A stretch of DNA of 64,000 nucleotides from Megascapheus bottae (lineage: Eukaryota; Chordata; Mammalia; Rodentia; Geomyidae). The position numbers and the translations under genes are program-made. The DNA is taken from NCBI GenBank assembly GCA_024803745.1, contig JANJXV010000129.1, positions 868,001 to 932,000 of the forward strand, read 5' to 3'. How positions within the stretch are numbered: the first letter of the stretch is position 1; each line of letters opens with the position of its first letter. Shown here piece by piece: positions 10,795 through 25,144 of this stretch. Under the pieces are notes generated by a model. The model worked only from the letters and a program-made list of their open reading frames with translations. It was not told where the DNA came from and did not search any database.

Positions 10795-11300
10795 TTTTTT
10801 GTTTCTTGGTGGGGAGGTTGAACTTTGGACCTGGGCAAGGTCTCTTAGATCTTTTTCCTCAAGGCTAATGCTGTACCAGTTTTAGCCACAACTCCACTAA
10901 TTTTTTGGGTGGATATGTGGAGAGTAGAATCTTACAGTTTTTTTTTGTTTTCGTTTTTTTGCTTGCAAAGGCTTTGATTCACCTTCTCCCTGGCTAGTAG
11001 AATGACAATTATGACCCTCCAGCGCCTGGCTAGTGATTCTTTGAAAATTGGACTTTCTTCCAAATCACATAACTGGTTCCTAGCAAAGTTTTGAAGCCTG
11101 ACTTAAATGTGACAGATTTTTGTCACTTGGAGACACTCTGTGCTGAACGTTAGAAATCTACCAGCTGAGTCACAGTGGCACTTCCAGTTTTTTGTTTATG
11201 TGGTGCTGAGGAATGGAATCCAGGGTTTCATACATGCTACGCAAGCTTCATTTTCAGCCCAAGGTTTTGTGTTTTGTTTTTTCAGTGTTGTTGATTCTAA
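10795..11300 (-). mobile_element. Fragments of minus-strand SINEs
   Basis: 10795-10905 and 11130-11260 carry inverted ID-like pieces ('ggaatccagggtttcata', 'catacatgctacgcaagc'). The sequence between is T-rich with no gene. The duplicates are at 36000-36110 and 36340-36470. Confidence 0.5.
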
Positions 11301-11690
11301 GGTACTGTATGATGTTCTTTCATTTTCTTTGCTTTTTACCTCTTTTCTTCTTTTTCCCTTTAGTTTTATTCTCTGTAGTCACTGTGTTGAATTCGGGTAC
11401 CCTGTGTCTTGTACATAGGTTTATGTGATTTGGAATGGAGAGGGTATAATAAAATGGTAAAAAAAAAAACAAAGGAAAAAGGGTGAACCAATTGAACAGT
11501 GATACTTGGAAGACACTAAACGGAAATGAACTGAACAATCTGGGTGGAGAGGGGGCTGAGGGTAGGAAAACAGAGAAAATGAGGGAGGGGATAACAATTT
11601 TCTTAAGAAATGTGTTCATTACTTATGTAACCCTATGCCAACTATATATTGACTTAACAAAAAAAATTAACTTAAAAAATAATTTAGCTG
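11300..11690. other. T-rich/A-rich interval, repeat-like, no gene
   Basis: A pyrimidine-rich block (11310-11360) is followed by 'gtaaaaaaaaaaacaaagg' and a purine-rich block related to 4890-4990. The short open frames here are low-complexity Phe/Leu or Lys runs and are not supported as genes. Confidence 0.4.
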
Positions 11691-12150
11691 GGTATGGTGG
11701 CTCACACTTGTAAATGTAGCTACTCAAGAGGCTGGGATCCAAGGATAGCAGTTCAAAGTCCGCCTGGGCACTGAAGTCCATGTGACTCTTATCTCCAATT
11801 AACCACCAGAAACCCAGAAGTGGCCCTATGGCTCAAGGGATAGGGCAGTAGTCTTGAGCTGAAAAGCTCAGTGACAAGACCCAGGTGCAGAATTGCAGTC
11901 CCATGACTTGAATGAATGATACTAGCCAGGCTCTGTGGGCTCACACTTGGAATCCTATCTACACAGAATCAGGTTTGAATCCAGCCCAAACAAATTGCAT
12001 GATATTCTGATTTACAGTTCATTACCAAAAATCTGGAAGTGGAGCTGTGGATAAAGTGGTAGAACACTAGCCTGAAGCAAAAAAAAAACATTTAAGGACA
12101 GTTCCCATGCCCTGGGTTCAAGTCCCAAGACTTGCATAAAACAAACAAAA
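11690..12150 (+). mobile_element. Two long-type SINEs in tandem
   Basis: 11690-11920 has the head 'ggtggctcacacttgtaaat' and the 'cttgagctgaaaagctcag' body. 11927-12150 is a second, more diverged copy that ends 'gttcaagtcccaagacttgc'. The duplicates are at 36900-37360. Confidence 0.75.
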
Positions 12151-13420
12151 TGTGACGCTGAGTCGTCCATCATTTGGTGTTATACTTCAATATTCTTGAT
12201 ATGCGTCTTAGAAATTAAGTCCCTAGCAAATACTCTCCCCTGAAATTCTGCTTCATAGCTGATTCATAGAATTTCAGCATCATTACTATCACCTTCCCAT
12301 TAGCATAGCAGTCTACTACTGAAAATTTGAACAAAACTTTTGAGTAATCCTAATTAATCTGTGTATCATCTTCACACACATCAAATCAGCAGCAGCTATG
12401 ATCTACTATTATCTAAATGTATTTAATCCCTTCTTGAGTTAATGAGCCTTAAAGAGTAAAACATATGAAATAGTTATGAAACTAACAGTCACCATTCTTC
12501 TACCTAATATTGTAATATAAGTTTATAAATGCAAGGACTATTCTGAAGTGTGCAGAAGATAGCTTCTAATTATAATATTCTCATGAAGTATAGTTTTTAA
12601 GAAACATGTTGTTTGCTTTGGGAAAGCAAAGGCAAGGAAAAATGATATAAGTAAGTTCCCTATTTATCAGAAGGAAAATACTATTGGGTTTAGATCAACT
12701 TTCATTCATTCCGTGCTGATGAAACAAATATTTGCAATTCCTGAGGCCAATCACTTCATTGTGATGCACAATCAGCCAGCTTAGATCAATCTTCCGAAAA
12801 AGGAAAGGAACAAATGAGAAGCAATTAAGGTTTCCAAAATGAACCAGGTGGTGGTGGCAGCTCACACTTGTAATTCTATCTACTCAAGGCCTGAAATCCA
12901 AGGATCTGGACTAAGTCTGTCTGTTATGAAAATATTCCTGTCTGAAACATCATCTCTGTTATCACAGCCCAGTTGATACACTCTGCCCAACAGGTTCCAA
13001 ACACCAAAGTCCATCTCCTATCTGAAATACTAGCAAACGTACTCACACATTATTTCCTCTTTGGGAGATAGTTGAAACAAGTACCAAAAACATTTCCCTG
13101 GCTTCAGAGTGGAAGTGGAAATATCTACTGACTAGAAGCCCATCTAGTAAATTACAGTCAATCATCTTTCCTCACATCTTGTTAGTTAAATTGAAAATGA
13201 GTGTTTGGATCAGAAGCGATGTGTATGAGCATACAGGTTGTAAAAGTACTGTAATCCTAGCTACTCAAGATAAGCTGAGACCTGAGGATTCCAGTTCAAA
13301 ATCAGCCACGCAATAAATTCCATAAGAGTTTTACCTCTAATTAACCAGCAAAAAACAGAGCGTTGAATTGTGCGTAAAATGCCACAGGCCTAAGCTTTGC
13401 ATAAAAGTGGTAAGGGGTAG
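12151..13420. other. Mostly unique-looking interval with two partial SINEs
   Basis: 12151-12840 shows no gene or clear repeat. Partial long-type SINEs lie at 12845-12960 and 13245-13370. The rest is non-coding with stops in all frames. The duplicate is at 37370-38640 with scattered substitutions and small indels. Confidence 0.55.
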
Positions 13421-13425
13421 CATTC

Positions 13426-16096
13426 AGGATGCCCACTCTCTCCACTCCTTTTTAACATAGTACTAGAATTCCTAGGCAGTGCAATAAGGCAAGAAGCAAG
13501 CATAAAGGGGATCCAAATGGAGAAGGAGGAAATAAAACTATCCCTCTTTGCAGATGACATGATTCTGTATTTAACAACTATATAGACCAACTAGATCTAA
13601 AAGACATCTGCAAAATATTCCACCCAGTAACAACACAATATACGTTTTCCTCAGCATCACATGGAACATTTTCTAAAATAGACCACATCTTAGGCCATAA
13701 AACAAACCTGGACAGATTCAGAAACACTGAAATCATTTAATGCACACTCTCAGACCATAAAGGCATCAAATTGGACCGAAAACCCTGTAACTAATGGAGA
13801 CTGAACAACACATTGTTGAATCAAAAACAATGGGTATTCGAAGAGATCAGAACAGATATCCAACTGTTTATGAAATTTAACAATAAGGAGCACACAAATA
13901 TCAACTCCTTAGGGACACAACAAAGGCAGTACTCAGAGGAAAATTTATAGCGCGGAGTGCCTACAACAGCAAGTTGGAAAAATGGCAAACCAACTAGTTA
14001 ATGTCTCACCTTAACCTCCTGGAAAAAGAGCAACAAACCAACCCTAAACACATTAGGGGAAAGCAAATTATTAAAATCAAAGCAGAATTAAATGATTTGA
14101 GAGGAACGTGGCAATAATCAGGAAAGAAACTCGTTTCACAATAGCCTCAAAGAAAATGAAGTACCTAGGAATTAGCTTAACTAAGAATGTAAAGGACCGT
14201 TTAGATGAAAACTTTAAAAATCTAAAAAAAGAAATTAAAGCAGAACTAAGGAAATGGAAAAGCCTCCCATGCTCCTGGATTGGAAGAATCAACATTGTCA
14301 AAATGACAATCTTGCCAAGGGGTATCTACTAATTCAATGCAATACCCATCAACATCCCAATGTCATTCTTTAAAGAAATAGAAGAGGCAATTCAGAATTT
14401 CATATGGAATAATAACAGACCCCGCAGAGCAAAAACACTTCTTAGCAGAAAGAACAGCGCTGGAGGAATTTCAATTCCAAACTTTAGACTCTATTACAGA
14501 GCAATAATTCTCGAAACAGCTTGGTACTGGCACAAGAACAGGCCTAAGGTCCAATGGAATAGAACTGCGGACCCTGATATTAAACCACAGACCTATGGCC
14601 AAACATAGAATGGAAGAAAGATAGCCTCTTCAACAAGTTGTGCTGGCAGAACTGGTTAAGCACCTGCAGAAAACTAAATTTGGATCCTTCTTTGTCACCT
14701 TGCACTAGAATTAACTCCAAATGGATCAAAGACCTGGAGGTAAAAGCTGACACACTGAAAAGTTTACAGGAAGGAATAGGAGATACACTAGGCCTCCGTG
14801 GCACAGGTCGAAACTTTCTTAATAAGGACCAAGAATCACAACAAATCAGAGAAAGGCTGGAAAAGTGGGACTGCATTAAACTGCAGAGCTTTTGTATGGC
14901 AACGGATATAGCTAGTAAACTACTCAGGAAGCCTACAGAGTAGGAGAAGATCTTCACCAACCAAAAAACGGACAACGGCCTCATATCTAAATATATCAAC
15001 AACTCTAAAAATTAAATCACTCCAAAACTAACCTCCAAAGTAACACCCATCCCATTACAAAATGGGCCAAAGACTTAAAGAGAGTCTTCTCTGAAGAAGA
15101 AACAAAAATGGCCAACAGACACATGAAGAAATGCTCCAAAGCTCTGGTCATAAAAGAAATGCAAATCAAAACAACTCTAAGATTCCACCTCATTCCTGTT
15201 AGAATGGCCAGGTTCAGGAAAACGAATGACAACAGATGCTGGAGGGGATGTGGCCAGGAGGGATCATTACTACACTGTTGGTGGGAGTGCAAACTCGTTC
15301 AACCACTATGGAAAGCAGTGTGGCAGTGCCTCAAAAGGCTAAACATAGAACTCCCCTATGACCCAGCAATTCCACTACTTGGCATTTACCCAACAATCCA
15401 GAAACAAGGGCATACTTAACCCACTAGCACAACAATGTTCACTGCAGCACTATTCACCATAGCAAAGATATGGAACCAACCCAGATGTCCCTCAGTTGAA
15501 GAGTGGATCAACAAGTTGTGGTATTTGTACACAATGGAATTCTGTGCTACTGTCAGAAAGAATGACATCGCCCCATTTGTTAGGAAATGGAAAGACTTAG
15601 AACAAATCATATTAAGTGAAGTAAGCCAGACTCAAAGGAACTTAGGCTCAGTGGTTTCCCTCATTCGTCATAATCAGTAGAAACCTTGGGCTCTACTAGC
15701 AGAGATTGTCAATAGAGCAAAAGGCCATATATAAGGCCATATAATGTGAAGCTAATTGAAAGGACCTCCAGGATATTGAAACAAAAGCCACATAATGAAT
15801 GATTGTTGTCCTTAATGTACTATGTTGTCTCTCATCTCGTTTGCTGTCCCTTGGTTATCCCATATTTGTATAGTATCTCACTTTGTTATCTGTTATATTG
15901 AATTTATTTGTATTTGGATATTTGAAATTTGATAGGGAAGGGGGGAAAACCAAGACGGGTGGGGGGTGTGGGGTTGGAGGGAAATGGGTACCAAGACATG
16001 TGAATGGGTATCAATGTATGTGAATTAATGCACCTTCTATCTGGCAAATATCATCTAACCCTTTTACTAATTACAATAAAAAATTTAAAAAACAGA
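13426..16096 (+). mobile_element. 5'-truncated and internally rearranged L1, copy 1
   Basis: The element enters ORF2 in the reverse transcriptase region ('ggatgcccactctctccact', FADD motif near 13552). At about 13573 it jumps back to the endonuclease region ([13 protein letters not shown]), runs through it to about 14098, then jumps forward to the post-FADD region ('gaggaacgtggcaataatca'). From there it runs normally to the ORF2 end (stop 15678-15680), the 3' UTR and AATAAAAAAT at about 16075. Its 5' truncation point is shared with the copy at 38648, so one insertion predates the large duplication. Several stops and frameshifts make it dead. Confidence 0.85.
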
Positions 16097-17470
16097 AAGT
16101 TGTAGTGTGTGGGGAGGATGATGGGGTCAAATACATTTCTTCTTAGAAATATACCTCATCTGGTTGCCCTGGATTTTCCTGGCCTTCTTCTTAGAGAAAG
16201 GCCTGTTATACTGGATTTGTGGCTTGGCAATGATCTAGCATGTACATCTTCGAGTAAGACATCCACAACTTCCATGCCTGAGACTCGAATTTCCTGACCT
16301 TTGGCAACAGCACAGGAACATCTTTCTTCCTCCTGAGCCACAGGCCAAGTGAGCTGGCTTGAGTTGGTTGTTAGTTACAGCGGCTTGGTTACCAGGGTTC
16401 CATATTCTGTTCCATTGTGAGGGAGGCAGGGTCACCTTTCAGGGCCCAATGACCAAAGATCCTTGCTCAGAGAAGACCTCACCAAAGACATACTGGAGGT
16501 TGAATCTCTCCTCCAATCTCACAATATACATGTGGATGTAGTAAACAGCACACCTTATTTGTCCAATCCCAATATCTTCCACTAGGCCCAAATACCAGTC
16601 TGGTCTCAGGCTCAAGGAGCCTTTGTTAGGTAAGATCCAGACTTAAGGGTCAATATTGCCCTCATCCTTTACAAAATATTTGCTTCACAGTGCCTTTTCT
16701 GCCTGTATTTTGCCCCTTGTCGAATTTTTTTTGTTTTTGCTAGTCTTGGGACTTGACCTCAGAGTGTGAACATGGTTCTTGGGCTTTTTTTAGGCTTTAG
16801 CTGTCCCACCGAGCCACAGCACCACTTGCAGCGTTTTCTATGTATGTGGTAATGAGGAATCAAACCTGAGGCTTTTTGCGTGGTAGCCAAGGACTCTACC
16901 ACTAGGTCAAACACACAGGGCATCTTGCACATATTTTTGACGTCAATCTACTAGGATATTATTAGGTTTCTGTATCCTAATCACTTTTTTATTGATGATT
17001 AGCTTTTCATGTGTAAAATATGCAAGAGGGAAAAACACAGAAGAATTAGTGAAATTTTAAAAAAAGCATTACACACATAGATAAGTATTCATTCTTTGTA
17101 GGAGAAAGGATATTTTGATATGATGATGATGACTTTATAATTACTATGTCAGCGTTGAGAGTTTGGCATAGTGGTAGAGTGCTTGCCTAGCATCCATGAA
17201 GATCTGGGATTGATTGCTCAGTATCACATAGATAGAAAATCTAGATGTGGCACTGTGGCTCAAGTGGCAGAGGGCTAGACTTGAGAAAACCCGAGGACAG
17301 TGCTCAGGCCCTGAATTCAAGCCCCAAAACTGGTAGAAAATAAAAGAAAATCAAAATGCTTTTTACGAGCTAATTCACTCACAGCATTTGCTTCCGAAAT
17401 CTTCGCTTCTGCATCTTGTGAAATATCCCTTTCCCTCAACGTAGACAAGAAAAACAGATCCATCCCATGG
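16095..17470 (-). pseudogene. Inverted RALGDS-like first-exon piece E1
   Basis: On the minus strand this is homologous to 1-1430. The exon ATG is at 16321-16319; it opens MFLCCCQRSGN and stops at 16235. The first-intron side (16095) abuts the A tail of the L1 on its left, and the upstream side (17470) abuts the L1 5' end on its right. It contains an inverted ID-like SINE (16730-16915) and a plus-strand ID-like SINE (17155-17335). The exon encodes only a Cys-rich N-terminus, so no function can be expected from this piece alone. Confidence 0.7.
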
Positions 17471-18533
17471 TTCACTGTGAGGCCACTGGTTACGCTAAGA
17501 GCTAGACGTGCAGCAACACATGAGTTTTATTCTAATACTTTCCAAACTTTGTACTCAAATATGCTACCTACTTACCAACTTATTTCAGTTATCCTTATTC
17601 TATACTTTTCTTCTTTACTACAATATTCTTACACTCCTACGTTAATCCTCTTGCACCTCCCCTGACCTCTCTCATTCTTTTTTTCTATCTCTGGACCTCT
17701 GCTCGTCTTTCAACCCTTATACTGCACGGATCTACACTTGATGGCTGTTGAGCAATATTGTATATGTAGGTGGTTAATTATTCTCTAGGCTCAGAGGGAC
17801 TTAAAGACAATAGAGATTGGATTGAGAGGCTTATTGCTTTGGGTATAAATCGCTTATCAGTGGTTGTATTAGACTGGTCTGTAAGTGCACAAAAAGAAAG
17901 AGTGATAATAACAATCAAAGCTTGCGAACATCTAGTATCTGCCAGCTACAGAGGTCTAGGTTGGTTATATCTGAAAAACTATAATCGTAGTTAGTAGTAA
18001 TCTTGCTCCCATTGTCAAATGGGCAGAACAAGAAACTCAAGAAAAATTTCAAATCAAGAAACAACATCCCCCACACAATGTAAACAGACAATGCAACAGT
18101 CACTGGCAAACCTAGAGGAGAGTCTTCCAATTGCTACACAAATGCAATTGATAAACATCCTTAATGGAAAATGTGAAAATATAAAGAAAGAGATAATAGA
18201 GGAAGACATAGCTGAACAAGAGGAAAGCATAAACAAAGTGATAAGTGAAAAAGAAGAAGCCATAAAGGAGGCCATAATAAAGGTTTTTCAAAGAAAGATG
18301 GATGAATTCATAGAATCCACAAATAAAAACGTGACCAAACTCCAGCAAATGTCCAAAGAAAATAAAGCTACTGAGCTAACCACTCAAAAGGAAATCAAGG
18401 AGATAAAGAAATCCATACATGATCTAAAACAAGAGATGCAAGGCATCAAAAATGAGCAATTAGAAGCAAGGGAGATGAAAAATAAAGTAGATAGTTTTGA
18501 TTGCAGGTTAGACAATGCAGAGGAGAGAATTTC
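17470..18533 (+). mobile_element. 5' portion of a full-length-type L1, broken in ORF1
   Basis: 17470-18018 is the L1 5' UTR. ORF1 starts at ATG 18019 (MGRTRNSRK) and runs as a charged, coiled-coil-prone chain to about residue 172. At 18533-18534 the sequence stops matching L1 ('gagagaatttc' is shared, then it diverges). The frame runs on by chance to 18615. The rest of the element is not in this block; the duplicate at 42320 continues normally. Confidence 0.85.
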
Positions 18534-20063
<1,530 letters not shown>

Positions 20064-20389
20064 TGACTTGCAAGGTCAAGTGCTTTGTTATTTTGCAGTT
20101 ACGTGAATGTTTATCAAACTTTCAATACTATTTAAATGAAAGATTCCAGGCCCTGAGAAGTATCATTACTTTCTAAAGAAAACCTAAGGTAATTTTGTAC
20201 TCATTCTTCAGGATACATTCAGGATACTTTGACAACAGTTCTAAATTATGTTTCCTCTAATGGAGATGACATTCCAAACTTACACAGTAATTGTAAGTGG
20301 ATAAACCATCCAGAATAGAATATATATCATTATTGGAAATAGGATCTACAAATCACTAAACAGTGAGTTTATAATGGAAACCTGGCACT

Positions 20390-20640
20390 AGGTGCAATGT
20401 TTCATGCCTGTAATCTTAAAATATTCAGGAGGAAGAAATCTAAGAATTCTAATTTGAAGCCAGCAATGGCATAAAAATTGCCATGAAACTCTATAACTCC
20501 AAGTAACCCCTCAAAAATGTTAGTGGAGTGTCAAGAGTTTGACTTTGTTGTTGAGCGCTTGCCTAGCATGCATGAAGACCTATGCATGTAAGTGGAGCTG
20601 GGACTCAAACTGGTATTTTTCTAGCCTTGAGCAAGACAGC
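20390..20640 (+). mobile_element. SINE fragments in the KRAB intron
   Basis: 20390-20515 is a diverged long-type SINE. 20530-20640 has an ID-like head ('gagcgcttgcctagcatgc') and a damaged body. Confidence 0.55.
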
Positions 20641-20808
20641 TAAGTTTATGCCATAGAAAATGAATCCAGAGCTGGGGAAGGGTCAACCATGGAGCCAGTG
20701 AGAAATGAGAAAAAAGATTTAATACATAACATGTGAGTAGGATGTCTGCGAACTTAAACAATGATGACACAGCATAAGCAATAATTCTCTACTGTTTCTA
20801 ATTTACAG

Positions 20809-20898
20809 GGCCCTGTGTTCCCAAACCTGTATTAATTGACAAGCTAGAGCACTGTGCAGAACTCTGGATAGGAAATTCCTCTGACAAGAATATCACAG
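20809..20898 (+). CDS. KRAB B-box exon
   Basis: The acceptor 'tttacag' ends at 20808 and the donor 'gtgagt' starts at 20899. The 90-base exon joins in phase with the A box and reads PCVPKPVLIDKLEHCAELWI, the B-box pattern (P-x-P-x-x-I-x-x-L-E). It is open throughout. Confidence 0.8.
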
Positions 20899-21044
20899 GT
20901 GAGTGAATGCATCTTCATATTGATGTTGGAGCCTGAGCCCCATTGGTAAGTTCATGTTGTGATGTACTGAGCAATAATATTCTTAGTTACCCTAAATCCT
21001 GTGTGGAACCTGTGGAATTCTTTGTGAATGAATCAAGAATCATT

Positions 21045-21205
21045 TTCTTTTCCCAAGACTATGCTTGGTCTCAGGGCCTGAGCATGGTCCTTGGGTTTTC
21101 TCAAGGATAGCTCTCTACTTCTTGAGTCATAGCACCACTTCTGGCTTTTTCTTTGTATGTAGTACCAAGGAACTGAACCAGGTCTTTGTGCATGCTAGCC
21201 CAAAC
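21045..21205 (-). mobile_element. ID-like SINE, minus strand
   Basis: An inverted body ('ggtctcagggcctgagcatg') and an inverted middle ('ctttgtatgtagtaccaagg') with a shortened head. Confidence 0.65.
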
Positions 21206-21309
21206 CCCCGGCACCAAGAATCATAGGGTGATAGGATGAATTCTATGTGGCAGTAGAGTTAAAGTTAGATTTCTCTGTAGAAATCACTGTGAAACAAAAT
21301 AAAATGAGA

Positions 21310-21541
21310 AAGCCATGAGCCCGTGGCTCATGCCTGTAATCCTAGCTACTTAGGAGGCTGAGATCTGAGGATCAAGGTTCAAAGACTGACCTATCACAAA
21401 AACACCTTAGACTCTTCTCTCCAATGAACCAATAGAAAATGAGAAGTGGGGTTGAGGCTAAAGACATAGGGCAGTAGCCTTGAGCTGAAGAGCTCAGGAA
21501 GAACAGCCAGGTCTAGAATTCAAGTCCCATGACCGCAAAAC

Positions 21542-21609
<68 letters not shown>

Positions 21610-21634
21610 GGGAAGAAAGAGGGAAGGAAGGAAA

Positions 21635-21693
<59 letters not shown>

Positions 21694-21695
21694 CA
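21310..21695 (+). mobile_element. Long-type SINE with a long (GAAA)n tail
   Basis: The head 'ggctcatgcctgtaatccta' and body 'gccttgagctgaagagctca' are close to consensus. The tail has expanded to a GAAA microsatellite from 21541 to 21692, interrupted by GGGAA units near 21608-21640. The Lys/Glu/Arg-run open frame across it is an artefact. Confidence 0.85.
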
Positions 21696-21829
21696 TTCTT
21701 TCATTTCTTTAAAACTAAGACTATAAATGATTGAGCAAACAAGGAATAAGTCAGGGCATTATTCTCTGATAAGGATAATATCTTTATGCTGGTAGGAAGA
21801 GACTGGTATTCAAAACCAGACGTTTCCAC

Positions 21830-22015
21830 CAGAAATTGAGCCTAGTGGTAGAGTGCTTGCCTAGCATGCACAAAGACACAGGTTTTATTCCTTATTACAA
21901 CATACATAGAAAAAGCCAGAAGTAATGAATTCATTGGTAGGGTTCTAGTCTTGAGAAAACCCAAGGACAGTGGTTAGGTCCTAAGTTCAAACCCAGGAAT
22001 GGAAGGAAAAAAAAA
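21830..22015 (+). mobile_element. ID-like SINE
   Basis: The head 'gtggtagagtgcttgcctag' at 21845 is followed by 'gcatgcacaaagacacaggt', a diverged body and an A tail at 22009. Confidence 0.75.
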
Positions 22016-22334
22016 CAACAAAGTTTCAATCAACATAAGAAAATTAACTAGACAATGAGCTGGGGATTTTCTGGTCTTCCATGGTTCTAAGGGACAGGAG
22101 TGTTAGAAAAGGAATTTTTATAAGACTTCAAATGGAAAGAAATAAATTTCAAAATTCCCACAAATACCTAAATTGAGACTTTAGTGAGAAGTTGTAACTG
22201 AAGGGATATAGGTGTAAGACCTTACTCTCAAGAATCGTTCTTGCTTGGATCAAAGGCAAACAGACATATAAACCAAACTTGTGGCCGCTGAATCTAGAAA
22301 AAATTCGTGTTCCTCACTTAATGGTTAATAAGCA

Positions 22335-22520
22335 AACAGCATTGAAACTGGGTAAGGTAATCCTATCTGGTACTCAGGACGTGAGACTCTTATCAGTAGT
22401 TAACTCTAGAAAACAGGAAGTGGGGCTGTAGCTCAAGGATAGGGGTTATAGTCTTCTGCTGAAGTGTTCAGGGACAGGGCCGAGGCCTATGAACTACAAA
22501 AAAAAAAAGAAAAGAAAGTT
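22335..22520 (+). mobile_element. Long-type SINE, diverged
   Basis: It lacks a clean head; the body 'gggctgtagctcaaggatag' and an A-rich tail at 22499-22518 are visible. Confidence 0.5.
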
Positions 22521-22929
22521 TTAAAAAGATGCAAAACAGCACAATATTTAGAGTATTTCTCAAAAATAAAAGAAAGGCAGCTATTCCTCAATGTATAAAC
22601 AAAACAGTATTTCAAAAAAAACAGCTGCAGGTATATTATAGGTAGTATTCAGCTTAAAACTGTAGCAATACATAGATGGGTAATTTCAATAAACATTTCC
22701 TGTGATATGAAAAGAGAACTAAAACACAGAAAAACATTATTGGTCATTGTAAAATATCATTTTCTTAATATGTTAGGGAGAAAAGCATATATTTCTCACA
22801 AATCAATTTCCACTTTTATATTTTAAAATATCTAACACTTAGGATGGGAAAGTAAAGTCATTACCTTTACAGTAAGGAATATTTGTATCTCATGTATGTT
22901 TGTGTCTTTTTTTCTATGACTCATTTTAG
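22521..22929. other. Intron before the finger exon, no gene
   Basis: AT-rich with stops in all frames. It ends in a pyrimidine-rich acceptor, 'tgactcattttag', at 22929, which opens the zinc-finger exon. Confidence 0.6.
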
Positions 22930-25144
22930 ATGTCCAGGTAATGGAAAATGTGTTCAAGACCTGCCAGGAAAGTCCACATGAATGTCTTTGTGAAGTAGCA
23001 GTTGCAAGTAGTATCGAAGTGGAGGAAAACGTGAGATTAGCAACAACTTTAAATTTGAGCTCTACACATAATCCAGAGCTGATTAGTAATAACGGTAACA
23101 ACTTAGGGGTGAGTACTGAGGAGTTCATTAAGTGTCAGAACATGCTTCTGTCTCCTAAGCCTGATGAGATGCATGCTGCATATAGATCTCGTATGTCTCC
23201 TGTTCTTAAAAAATCCATCGGATATTCAGAGCATTTTATTCATGATTGTGACAGTCCAAAAGATCTGCAGTATCATAATTCTGTTCTCCCTGCCCAAGAA
23301 ATTCTTCAGGGAGGGAGGAAAACTGCTAAATGTACTGTGTGATGAAAAATATTGTACTTAACACCGACCATCACTACACATCCGAAAATGTACACAGGAG
23401 AGATTCCTCATACATGTAGTGAATGTAAGAAATCTTTCAGTAATGAAATACGCCTTACAATACCTCAGAGCAAATATCCTGAGATATGTGATGCGTATAT
23501 CAAGTGTGAAAATTAATTTCTGAGAAGTCAGACCTGACGCTCCAACCTCGATCTCCAAGAGAAGACAAACCTTATGAATATGAGGAACGTAATAAAATTT
23601 CTGCCCAGAATTCAGCTCTCAGCACACATCAGAGATCTCACACAGAAGAGAAATCTTATGAATGGGATAAATGTGGGAAGACTTTTAGACTGAAATCATA
23701 CCTCACTTTGCACCAGAGAAGACACACAGAAGAGAAACCTTATGAATGTAACAAATGTGAAAAGTCTTTCACCCAGAAGATACACCTTCGAGTTCATCAA
23801 ATAACACACACAGGAGAGAGAAATCTTATAAGTGTAATGAATGTGGAAAGTCTTTCCAAGGGAAGGGAAAACTTCGTGTTCATCAGAGAATACACACAGG
23901 AGTGAAACCTTATGAATGTAACCAATGTGTAAAGTCTTTCAGACAGAAATCTTCCCTCAAATTGCATCAAAGAACACACACAGGAGAGAAACCTTATGTG
24001 TGCAACAAATGTGGAAAGACCTTCAAGTGGAAGTCATATCTTGATGGGCATAATAGAACACACACAGGAGAGAAAACTTATGCATGTAGTGAATGCGGAA
24101 AGTCTTTCAAATGGAAGGTAAAACTCCATGTTCATCAGAGAATATACTCAGGAGAAACACCTTATGAGTGTAACATATGTGGAAAGTCCTTCACACAGAA
24201 GCCAAACCTCAACATGCATAAGACAATTCAAACAGGAGAAAAACCTTATGAATGTAACCGATGTGGAATGTCTTTCAAATGGAAGTCTTCCCTCAAATTG
24301 CATCAGAGAACACACACAGGAGAGAAACTGTACGAGTGCATCAAATGTGGTAAGACCTTCAGATGGAAGTCACATTAAAGGAGGCATAACAGAATTCACA
24401 CATATTAGAAACCCTAGGAATATAACCAAAGTTGAAAGTCTTTCGTGCAGTATTCACCCTTCAGGAAGCGTAAGAGAGTTCACACATATGAGAAGCCTTA
24501 GCAATGTAATAAATAGGAAAGACTTTTTAGTCTGTGGAAGAAAACTCAGCTTGTGTCACAGAACCAACACAAGATAAAACCCTTAATGAATGTAGCAAAT
24601 GTTCAGTCTTTTCCCCAGAAGGCACAAGTCAAGATTTATCATTAAACACCCACAGGATAGAATCCTATGAATAAAATGAAAGGGAAATTTTTTTGAAGAA
24701 CTCATATTTGAGTTTGCATGACACCACACAGACACAGGATAAAAATAGTATGAATATAAGAATATGAAAAATCCATCATGAACGCATGACTAAGTATAAA
24801 ATGCACATAGGAGAGAAAAACCTTATGAATATTACAAATGTGGAAAGTGTTTGACCTGGAAGGCATACTTCTGTGTTCATCACAAACCTGATTCCCATAG
24901 AAGAAAAGAAAACTAATGAATAGAACAAATGTGCAATGACTTTTAATCAGAAGTCAGTCTTCAGTACATTTCAGAACATACACAATAGAGAAATTCTGAG
25001 TAATGAAAAACATTTAGCTATATATAGAATCTCTGTATATGGGAGCATTAAGGTAAGTCTTCTAAACAAAGTCAACCTTCAGCAAGCATTAACAGCACTC
25101 ACAGAAGAAATAATAGCATGTAGGAAAACCTTTGTCAGAAATCT

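Noticed and set aside
17770..17994. 74-codon frame in the L1 5' UTR (also 42628)
   Set aside because: It is not kept in all copies (lost at 50049 and 57471 through a stop) and resembles no known protein.
21529..21726. Lys/Glu/Arg run frame
   Set aside because: A GAAA microsatellite translation.
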